Positions 56,333-63,073 of a stretch of DNA of 64,000 nucleotides are shown in pieces. This DNA is from Streptomyces bikiniensis (GTDB lineage: Bacteria; Actinomycetota; Actinomycetes; Streptomycetales; Streptomycetaceae), in contig JNWL01000001.1 in the NCBI GenBank assembly GCA_000716465.1, positions 186,001-250,000 of the forward strand, read 5' to 3'. Below the pieces are notes generated by a model. The model had not been told where the DNA came from, ran no database searches, and worked only from the letters and a program-made list of their open reading frames with translations. The number at the start of each line of letters is the position of its first letter. The first letter of the stretch is position 1. Made by a program: the position numbers and the translations under genes.

Positions 56333-57606
56333 ACCGCCCCCTGCTCGCGCAGGGCGCCGATCTCGGCGGGGCTGAGGCCCAGTTCGGAGAGGACGGCGGC
56401 GGTGTCGGCGCCGTGCGGGCGGCCGGCCCAGCGGATGGCGCCGGGCGTCTCGGAGAGGCGGAAGAGGACGTTCTGCATCCTGATCGGCCCCAGCTCGGGG
56501 TCCGCCACCTCGGTGACGGTGCCGAGCGCCTGGTACTGCGGGTCTTCGAGGACGTCCCGGACGTCGTAGACGGGGGCGATGGCCGCCTCCGCCTTCTCGA
56601 AGGCGGCCATGGCCTCGTCGCGGGTGTGGCGGGCGATCCAGGAGCCGACCGCCTCGTCCAGGACGTCCGCGTGCGCGGCCCGGCCCGCGCCGTCGGCGAA
56701 CCACGGCTCGGCGATCAGCTCCGGGCGGCCGACGAGGTTCAGGACCCGCTCCGCGATGGACTGCGCGGAGGTGGAGACGGCGACCCAGGAGCCGTCGGCG
56801 GTCCGGTAGGTGTTGCGCGGGGCGTTGTTGCGGGAGCGGTTGCCGGTGCGGGGCTGGACGTATCCGAGCTGGTCGTACCAGAGGGGGTGGGGTCCGATGA
56901 CGGAGAGCATCGGTTCGATGATGGCCATGTCGACGACCTGGCCGCGGCCGGTCGTCGTCCTGGCGGTGAGCGCGGTCATCACGGCGTACGCGGTGGCCAG
57001 GGCGGCGATCGAGTCGGCCAGGCCGAAGGGGGGCAGGGTCGGGGGGCCGTCGGGCTCGCCGGTGATGGCGGCGAAGCCGCTCATCGCCTCGGCGAGGGTC
57101 CCGAAGCCGGGGCGGTGGGAGTACGGGCCGAACTGGCCGAAGCCGGTGACGCGGGCCAGGACCAGACGCGGGTTGGCGGCGGAGAGCTCCTCCCAGCCCA
57201 GGCCCCAGCGCTCCAGGGTGCCGGGGCGGAAGTTCTCCACGATCACGTCGGCGTCGGCGGCGAGCGCGAGGAGGGTGTCGCGGCCGCCCGGAGTGGACAG
57301 GTCGAGGGTGATCGTCCGCTTGTTGCGGCCGAGGACCTTCCACCACAGGCCGATGCCGTCCTTGGCGGGGCCGTGGCCGCGGGACGGGTCGGGCTTGCGG
57401 GGGTGTTCGACCTTGACGACGTCGGCGCCGAAGTCGCCCAGCATCATGGCGGCGAGCGGCCCGGCGAAGAGGGTCGCGAGGTCCAGGACGCGCAGTCCCT
57501 GGAGGGGAGGGACGGCGGGGGCGGAGCCGTCGGTGTTCGGCGCGGCGTCCGGCGCGGCGTCCGGTGTGCTCTCCGGCGCGGCCCTCGGCGTGGGGGGAGT
57601 CGTCAT
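56329..57606 (-). CDS. CaiB/BaiF family CoA-transferase
   Basis: 425 residues. Class III CoA-transferase. The N-terminus (residues 1-35) is Ala/Pro/Asp-rich with DAAP units and probably disordered. The fold begins PPLQGLRVLDLATLFAGPLA and continues ADVVKVEHPRKPDPSRGHGP, RNKRTITLDLSTPGGRD, VENFRPGTLERWGLGW. The catalytic aspartate is in GRGQVVDMAIIEPMLSVIG. Overlaps neighbours by 4 bases on each side. Likely moves CoA between an acyl donor and the acid cleaved by the downstream lyase; substrate not readable. Confidence 0.9.
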   Translation of the reverse strand: MTTPPTPRAAPESTPDAAPDAAPNTDGSAPAVPPLQGLRVLDLATLFAGPLAAMMLGDFGADVVKVEHPRKPDPSRGHGPAKDGIGLWWKVLGRNKRTITLDLSTPGGRDTLLALAADADVIVENFRPGTLERWGLGWEELSAANPRLVLARVTGFGQFGPYSHRPGFGTLAEAMSGFAAITGEPDGPPTLPPFGLADSIAALATAYAVMTALTARTTTGRGQVVDMAIIEPMLSVIGPHPLWYDQLGYVQPRTGNRSRNNAPRNTYRTADGSWVAVSTSAQSIAERVLNLVGRPELIAEPWFADGAGRAAHADVLDEAVGSWIARHTRDEAMAAFEKAEAAIAPVYDVRDVLEDPQYQALGTVTEVADPELGPIRMQNVLFRLSETPGAIRWAGRPHGADTAAVLSELGLSPAEIGALREQGAV

Positions 57607-58523
57607 ACGGGATCGGCCTCCAGGGAGTCGGGGGAGCGGAAGGCCGCTTCGATGTCGACGCGGTACGGCATCGAGGTCGACGCGCCCTCGCGCCGGACGG
57701 AGAGCGCGGCGGCGGTCTGCGCCCAGGCGAGCGCCTCCGGGGCGGGGCGGCCCTCGCCGAGGGCGACCGCGAGGGCGCCGGCGAAGGTGTCGCCGGCGCC
57801 GGTGGTGTCCACGGCCCTGACCCGGGGGGCGGGGACGGCGACCGGTTCGGTGCCGCGCGCCGCGTACAGGCTGCCGGCCGCGCCCAGGGTGATCACCACC
57901 TCGGGCACGTCCCGCAGCAGGGCCTCGGCGGCGGCGCGCGGGTCCGCGAGGCCGGTGAGCGCGGCGGCCTCGTGCTCGTTCGGCACCAACAGGTCGATGG
58001 AGGAGAGCAGTTCGGGCGGGAGCGGCTGGGCGGGGGAGGGGGTGAGGACGGTGCGGACGCCGAGCCGGCGGGCGGTGGCGGCGCCCTCGACGACGACGGG
58101 GAGGGGGAGTTCGAGCTGGAGGAGCAGGGTGTCGGCGGTGCCGATGAGGGCTTCGTCGCCGTGGGTGAGGGAGGTGACGGTGCCGTTGGCGCCGGGGACG
58201 ACGACGATCGCGTTGCCGCCCTCGTCGTCCACGACGATGTGGGCGGTGCCCGAGGGGCCCTCGACGGTGCGCAGCAGGTCGGTGTCCACCGCGCAGTGCT
58301 CCAGGGTGGCCCGGAGCTGCGCCCCGAAGCCGTCCGTGCCGATCGCGCCGATCATGGCGACCGCGGCGCCGGCGCGGGCGGCGGCGACGGCCTGGTTGGC
58401 GCCCTTGCCGCCGGGGATCGTGCGGAAGGAGCGGCCGGTGACGGTCTCGCCGAGGGCCGGGGCCCTCGGTACGTAGGCGACGAGGTCCATGTTCGTGCTG
58501 CCGAGCACGACGATGCTGGTCAT
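57603..58523 (-). CDS. rbsK: Ribokinase-like PfkB-family sugar kinase
   Basis: 306 residues. MTSIVVLGSTNMDLVAYVPR and FRTIPGGKGANQAVAAARAG are the N-terminal PfkB block that binds the sugar. The C-terminal signature is VRAVDTTGAGDTFAGALAVA, with the catalytic Asp in GAGD. LLVPNEHEAAAL and VVITLGAAGSLYA are ATP-site blocks. Sequence favours ribokinase, but no ribose transporter or repressor accompanies it. It is embedded between the CoA-transferase and four ADP-ribosylglycohydrolase genes, so its substrate may be a pentose released by their action; that is inference. Confidence 0.87.
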   Translation of the reverse strand: MTSIVVLGSTNMDLVAYVPRAPALGETVTGRSFRTIPGGKGANQAVAAARAGAAVAMIGAIGTDGFGAQLRATLEHCAVDTDLLRTVEGPSGTAHIVVDDEGGNAIVVVPGANGTVTSLTHGDEALIGTADTLLLQLELPLPVVVEGAATARRLGVRTVLTPSPAQPLPPELLSSIDLLVPNEHEAAALTGLADPRAAAEALLRDVPEVVITLGAAGSLYAARGTEPVAVPAPRVRAVDTTGAGDTFAGALAVALGEGRPAPEALAWAQTAAALSVRREGASTSMPYRVDIEAAFRSPDSLEADPV

Positions 58524-59977
58524 GGGCGTACTGCCTCCAGGTGTGTCAGTTCGGCCAGGGTGTCGAAACCGATCCCGTCGAAGGACGGGACCGAGGTCGC
58601 GAGGCGGTTCTTGAGGGGGGAGGTCCAGCGCTCGGGCAGCCGGTCGGGGTGCCCGGCGAGCAGCCCGGCGACCGAACCGGCGGTGGCGCCGTTGGAGTCG
58701 GTGTCCCAGCCGCCCGAGACCGCCGCGCAGACCGAGCGGGAGAAGTCGCCGTCGGCGTGGGTGAGGGCGGCGGCGAGCAGGGCGGCGTTGGGGACGGCAT
58801 GCACCCAGTGGTACCCGCCGAGTTCGGCGTGCAGCCGGTCCACGACGGCGTCGAAGCCGGCGTGGGCGCGGGCGAGCGCGATCCCCCGGCGGACCGCCCG
58901 CGCCAGCCGGGAGCGCGGCGGGACCACGGCGAGCCCGGCGGCGAGCGCCCGGTGCACGTCGGCGGTGCCGGACGCGGCGGCGGCGACGGTGGCGGCGACG
59001 AACATGGCGCCGTACACGCCGTTGCCGGTGTGGGTGAGCACCGCGTCCCGGTGTGCCTGCGCGGCGGCGGCGACCGGGTCGCCCGGGTGGGTCCAGCCGT
59101 GCGCGTCGGCCCGGATCTGGGCGCCGATCCACTCGCGGAAGGGGTTGCGGCGGACGGCGGTCAGCGGGGGTTCGACCCCGTCGAGGAGGTTGCGGTAGGC
59201 GACGCGCTCGGCCGTGAAGGTGCGGCCGGCGGGGAGCTCGTCGAGCCAGAGGCGGGCGACGTCGGAGGTGGTGAAGCCGCGGCCGTACCGCTGGAGCAGG
59301 AGGAGGTTCAGGAGGGGGTAGTTGAGGTCGTCGTCCTCGGGCATGCCGTCGATGTTCTCGGCCAGGGAGGTGGCGGCGGAGCGCCGGTTCCAGGGGTGGG
59401 CGGCGAGCAGGGCGGGAGGCACGCCCCGGGCGGTGAACCAGGTGGTGAGGGGCCAGTTGCCGGCGGCGCGGGCGAGGGCGCGGATCGCGGGGAGGGGCAG
59501 CTTCTCGACGGGCTTGCCGAGCAGACACCCGACGGCCCGCCCGAGCCAGGCGGCGTGCAGCCGGGGGAGGAGGGCGGGATCGTCGGCGGGCCGGCTCCGC
59601 GCGGCCGGCGGCGGGGGGCTTCCGTGTGGGGAGTCCGGCAGCGGGGTTCGGGGTCGCTCGTCGTCCTCGGTTTCGGCTTCGCCGTGAGGAGGGCCGGTGG
59701 GGGCGGTGGTCAGGGCCAGGATGTCCGGGAGGGCGGTCGGTTCGTGTTCCGCGAGGGGGCTCGGGAGGGCGGCCAGGGCGTCCAGGAGTTCTTCCGCCAG
59801 GGGGCGGAGGTCCGGGCGGGGGACGGGGGAGGCGCCGGCCGCGGCCGGGGCGGGCGGGCCGCCCGCCGCCGCCCAGCGGGCCGCCTGGGCGCGGGCGTCG
59901 CGGCCGTCCTCCGCCGCCTGCCGCAGCTCGTGGCCCACCAGGTCCTCCGGCTGCACCCAGGTCACACGGAGGTTCAC
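58520..59977 (-). CDS. ADP-ribosylglycohydrolase (DraG/ARH) family protein, paralogue 1
   Basis: 485 residues from the GTG overlapping paralogue 2. The N-terminal 130 residues are Ala/Pro-rich (MNLRVTWVQPEDLVGHEL then a linker). The fold starts at LHAAWLGRAVGCLLGKPVEK. Metal-site motifs are MPEDDDLNYPLLNLLLLQRY and GGWDTDSNGATAGSVAGLL, so both Asp of the DxDT-like site are kept, with Ser for the Thr. This belongs to the subgroup with DDDLNY in place of TDDT. Family members remove ADP-ribose or related N-glycosides; the target here is unknown. Confidence 0.87.
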   Translation of the reverse strand: MNLRVTWVQPEDLVGHELRQAAEDGRDARAQAARWAAAGGPPAPAAAGASPVPRPDLRPLAEELLDALAALPSPLAEHEPTALPDILALTTAPTGPPHGEAETEDDERPRTPLPDSPHGSPPPPAARSRPADDPALLPRLHAAWLGRAVGCLLGKPVEKLPLPAIRALARAAGNWPLTTWFTARGVPPALLAAHPWNRRSAATSLAENIDGMPEDDDLNYPLLNLLLLQRYGRGFTTSDVARLWLDELPAGRTFTAERVAYRNLLDGVEPPLTAVRRNPFREWIGAQIRADAHGWTHPGDPVAAAAQAHRDAVLTHTGNGVYGAMFVAATVAAAASGTADVHRALAAGLAVVPPRSRLARAVRRGIALARAHAGFDAVVDRLHAELGGYHWVHAVPNAALLAAALTHADGDFSRSVCAAVSGGWDTDSNGATAGSVAGLLAGHPDRLPERWTSPLKNRLATSVPSFDGIGFDTLAELTHLEAVRP

Positions 59978-61239
59978 CGGTCCCCGCTCGTCAGCGCCGC
60001 GAACGCCGACTCGTGGGCCCGGCGCGCCTCCGCGTCCCGCGCGAAGACCTCGCGGGCGACCCCGGCCAGGGCCCGTGCCGGGGCGTGCAGGTCGAGGCGG
60101 CTCGCCTCCGCCACCCGCTTCGCCCACTCGGCGGGCACGGCCGCCTCGCCGTGCAGCGCGCCCACGATCGCACCCGCCATCGTGGCGATCGAGTCGCAGT
60201 CCCGGCCGTAGTTGACCGCGCCCAGGACCGTGCGCCGGAAGTCGCCCCCGCCGACCAGCAGCATCCCCAGGGCGATCGGCAGCTCCTCGATGGCGTGGAG
60301 CCGGGAGGGCCGCCGGGCGCCGAGGGACGGCGCGCGGTAGTCCGGGCCGACCGTGTCGAAGGGGGCGACCGCCCTGCGCAGGGGAGCGAGGGCGGTCTCG
60401 AAGTCCGTGTGGCCGGCGGCCGCCTCGGCCACCGCCTCGATCGCCGCCTCCGTGCCGTCCTTCGCCAGGGACAGGGCCGCCTCCACGACCGAGGTCGGCG
60501 TCGCGCCCGGCACGCAGGCCGCCGCCACCGCCGCCGCGAACACGCCCGCCGCCTCCCGGCCGTACGAGGACTGGTGCGCCCCCGCCAGATCGAGGGCCTC
60601 GGCGTAGGCGGCCGGCGGATTGGCGGCGTTGACGAGTCCGACCGGCGCCATGTACATCGCGGCGCCGCAGTTGACGATGTTGCCGCTGCCGGCCTCGCGC
60701 GGGTCCACGTGCCCGTAGTGGAGCCGGGTCACGATCCACTTCTCGGCGAGGAAGATCCGCTGGAGCGGCAGCGCCTCCGCCTCCAGCTCCGGGATCCAGA
60801 CGGGGGAGTTCATCAGCTCGGGGACGAGGTGGTCCGCGGCGGCGTACGCGTCGAGGTGGCCGCGGACCTTCTCGTACACCCGGATCAGGGTGTGGGTCAT
60901 CAAGGTGTCGTCGGTGACGTGCCCGTCGCCCTTGTGGTACGGGGCGATGGGGCGGGCGGTGCGCCAGGCGTCGCCGTTCCAGGGGCCGACGATCCCGGTG
61001 ACGCGGCCGCCGTGGCGTTCCAGGATCTGCTCGGGGGTGTAGCCCTCGACGGGGCCGCCGAGCGCGTCGCCGACGGCGGCCCCGAGGAGGCTTCCGGTGA
61101 TCCGGTCATCCAGGGTGGGAACGGCCGGCGTGCTCGGTGCGGTCGGTGTGCTTGGCGTGCTCGGCATGCCCGGCGTGCTCGGTGTGCGTACAGCCGGGTT
61201 GGGCACGTCCAGTGTGGGTTCCATGTCGGAATTGTCCAC
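59974..61239 (-). CDS. ADP-ribosylglycohydrolase (DraG/ARH) family protein, paralogue 2
   Basis: 421 residues from GTG 61239; ATG 61224 (MEPTLDVPNP) or a later start within the Thr/Pro/Ser-rich first 40 residues is also possible. The fold begins LDDRITGSLLGAAVGDALGG (a canonical GDALG motif). The metal site has GHVTDDTLMTHTLIRVYEK (TDDT) and VNYGRDCDSIATMAGAIVG (DxDS). All acidic ligands are intact, so it is probably active. Its 5' end overlaps paralogue 3 by up to 134 bases in a different frame. Confidence 0.9.
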   Translation of the reverse strand: MDNSDMEPTLDVPNPAVRTPSTPGMPSTPSTPTAPSTPAVPTLDDRITGSLLGAAVGDALGGPVEGYTPEQILERHGGRVTGIVGPWNGDAWRTARPIAPYHKGDGHVTDDTLMTHTLIRVYEKVRGHLDAYAAADHLVPELMNSPVWIPELEAEALPLQRIFLAEKWIVTRLHYGHVDPREAGSGNIVNCGAAMYMAPVGLVNAANPPAAYAEALDLAGAHQSSYGREAAGVFAAAVAAACVPGATPTSVVEAALSLAKDGTEAAIEAVAEAAAGHTDFETALAPLRRAVAPFDTVGPDYRAPSLGARRPSRLHAIEELPIALGMLLVGGGDFRRTVLGAVNYGRDCDSIATMAGAIVGALHGEAAVPAEWAKRVAEASRLDLHAPARALAGVAREVFARDAEARRAHESAFAALTSGDR

Positions 61240-63073
61240 CTGGGGCGGCCGGTTCCGTGGCTCCGAGCAGCCCGGCGAGTTCCACCAGGTCCGTCCCCGC
61301 GAGCCGGGGCAGCGCGCAGCCCGCGAGGGTCCGGCAGGCCTCGCGCCAGCTCGCCGGGACCGAACGGCCGCCGCCGAGCGCTCCGGTGAGGGCGCCCGCG
61401 AGCGCCGGGGCCGAGTCCGCGACCCGGGAGAGGCAGGCGGCGGCCGGTACCGCGGCCGTCATCTCGCCCCGGGCGGCGAGGGAGAGGGCGAGGGCCACGG
61501 GTACGGTCTCGGCGGCGGCGACGCCGTAGCTGTAGACGTGGTCCACGATCCGGTGCTCCAGGAGCGGGACGAGGGCGAAGGCCGAGTCGGCGGCCCGGGC
61601 GAGCTCCACGGCGTGCCGGGCGTTGCGGCCGATCTCGGTGGCGGGCGGGAGTTCGGCGAGCGCCGCCCCGACGGCCTCCTCGGCGCTCGCCCCGCCGAGG
61701 GCCGCGGCGACCGCCGCCGCCGTGGCGCGGGCGCCGTGCACGCCGTCGCCGTCCTGGGTGTACCGGGCGTCGAACTCCGCGAGTTCGGCGGCGGCGCGCG
61801 GGTCGCCCGGGTGGACGAGGGCCAGGACGGCTGCCCGTACGCAGGCGGCGTCGTCGAAGTAGTGCGGGTTGTCGTGCCCGGTCGCGGGCGGGCGCAGACC
61901 GGTGGCGAGGTTGCCGAGTCCGGCGCGGACGGAGATCCGGGCGCGGAGGGGGAGGACGGCGGACTCGATCTCGGGGGCGCGGTCGGCGGCGGCCGCGACC
62001 TGTCCCGCGAGGGCGTTCCAGGCGAGGTCCACGGCGGCGCGGAGCCGGCGCTCCGGGGGGAGCCCGGCGAGGGCGGGGGCGGTGGAGGCGAGGATCGCCT
62101 CGGCGGTGAAGACCGCCCACTCGGCGTCGTCGGAGGGGCCGAGCCGGAGCGGCTCGGGGGGCTGGTTGAGGGCGATGGGGACGGGGAGGGTGGTCGTCGC
62201 GTTCTGCTCCGCGAAGGTGTCGAGCTCCCGGGTGAGGCGGCGGGTCCACTCGGGCATCCGCGCGGCCCGGTGCCGGGCGGCGGGCCACCCGGCGGCGTCG
62301 CCCGCGGCGAGCCCGAGGAGGAGGCCTTCGATCGCGTCGCGGCCCGCCCCGGCGGGTGCCTGGACGGTCGGTGCGGTGACCTGGGCGGTCGGCATCGAGA
62401 TGCGGCCATGCGTGTCCCGTGCCGGGGGCGCCGCCCGGCCCTCGTGCGCCTCGTCCAGCAGACTGGTGCCCCGCGCCGGGGCCTGCGCCCACCCTCCCCC
62501 GGAGGGGGGACCCCCGCGCCCGGCGGGACGGTCGCCCACAGGGGTGGCGGCGGTGGTGTCCGTGCCCGGGGTGGCGGCGAGGCCCGCCCCCCGTGCGGTG
62601 CCGCCCGTAGGGGTGGTGCTGTTCGCGGGGGTGGTGGTGGTGTCCGTGCCCGGTGCCGTGCTGGCCACGGGGGTGGTGGCGAGGCCCGTTCCCCGTGCGG
62701 TGCTGTTCGCGGGGGTGGTGGTGGTGTCCGTGCCCGGTGCCGTGCCGGCCACGGGGGTGGTGGCGAGGCCCGTCCCTCGTGCGGTGCTGCTCGTAGGGGT
62801 GGTGGTGGTGTCCGTGCCCGGTGCCGTGCCGGCCGCGGGGGTGGCGGTGAGGCCGGCTCCCGGGCCGGTGGGCGCGGGCGGGGTGGCGCCGGGGGCCGGA
62901 GCCGTACCCGCGGAGGGGACGGGAGCTCCCACGGCGGAGGCGGCTGCCGGGGCGCTCGGGGTGGCGCCCGCGCCCGTGGCGGTGCCGGGGGCGCCCGGGC
63001 CCGCGGTCGTGCCGGCTCCCGCCACCGTCGTCCCCGTCCCCGGCGGGGCCGGCGGGTTCGCGTCCGGGTTCAC
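61106..63073 (-). CDS. ADP-ribosylglycohydrolase-like protein, paralogue 3: repeat-extended, metal site incomplete
   Basis: 655 residues from a GTG with ggaggagg 5 bases upstream that overlaps paralogue 4 by 4 bases. The Thr/Pro/Ala/Gly-rich N-terminal extension (about 225 residues) includes 28-residue tandem repeats. The fold follows from IEGLLLGLAAGDAAGWPAAR. Motif 2 is GPSDDAEWAVFTAE (TDDT has become SDDA). The third motif is LSRVADSAPALAGALTGA, where paralogue 4 has GRDADTTAAVAGALSGA, so the first Asp ligand is replaced by Val. Possibly a regulatory pseudoenzyme. The tail is His/Thr/Glu-rich. An ATG at 62395 (MPTAQVTAP) would remove the extension. Confidence 0.8.
   Translation of the reverse strand: MNPDANPPAPPGTGTTVAGAGTTAGPGAPGTATGAGATPSAPAAASAVGAPVPSAGTAPAPGATPPAPTGPGAGLTATPAAGTAPGTDTTTTPTSSTARGTGLATTPVAGTAPGTDTTTTPANSTARGTGLATTPVASTAPGTDTTTTPANSTTPTGGTARGAGLAATPGTDTTAATPVGDRPAGRGGPPSGGGWAQAPARGTSLLDEAHEGRAAPPARDTHGRISMPTAQVTAPTVQAPAGAGRDAIEGLLLGLAAGDAAGWPAARHRAARMPEWTRRLTRELDTFAEQNATTTLPVPIALNQPPEPLRLGPSDDAEWAVFTAEAILASTAPALAGLPPERRLRAAVDLAWNALAGQVAAAADRAPEIESAVLPLRARISVRAGLGNLATGLRPPATGHDNPHYFDDAACVRAAVLALVHPGDPRAAAELAEFDARYTQDGDGVHGARATAAAVAAALGGASAEEAVGAALAELPPATEIGRNARHAVELARAADSAFALVPLLEHRIVDHVYSYGVAAAETVPVALALSLAARGEMTAAVPAAACLSRVADSAPALAGALTGALGGGRSVPASWREACRTLAGCALPRLAGTDLVELAGLLGATEPAAPGGQFRHGTHTGRAQPGCTHTEHAGHAEHAKHTDRTEHAGRSHPG
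61130..61183. repeat. Tandem 9-bp array in the overlap of paralogues 2 and 3
   Basis: Six units of the form gtgctcggt or gtgctcggc. In one minus-strand frame they encode the Thr/Pro/Ser start of paralogue 2, and in the other the His/Ala/Glu tail of paralogue 3. Confidence 0.75.
62485..62541. repeat. Dispersed 57-base repeat, copy 2 (within coding sequence)
   Basis: Reverse-complement relative of 50857-50913. On the minus strand it encodes RPAGRGGPPSGGGWAQA in the linker of paralogue 3. No frame damage is seen. Confidence 0.8.
62560..62830. repeat. Tandem repeat of 84 bp (28 residues) in paralogue 3
   Basis: tgtccgtgcccgg recurs at 62641, 62725 and 62809, exactly 84 bases apart. The minus-strand units read TDTTTTPxxSTARGTGLATT followed by PVAGTAPG. 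Two are near identical; a third and fourth are degenerate. Confidence 0.88.
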
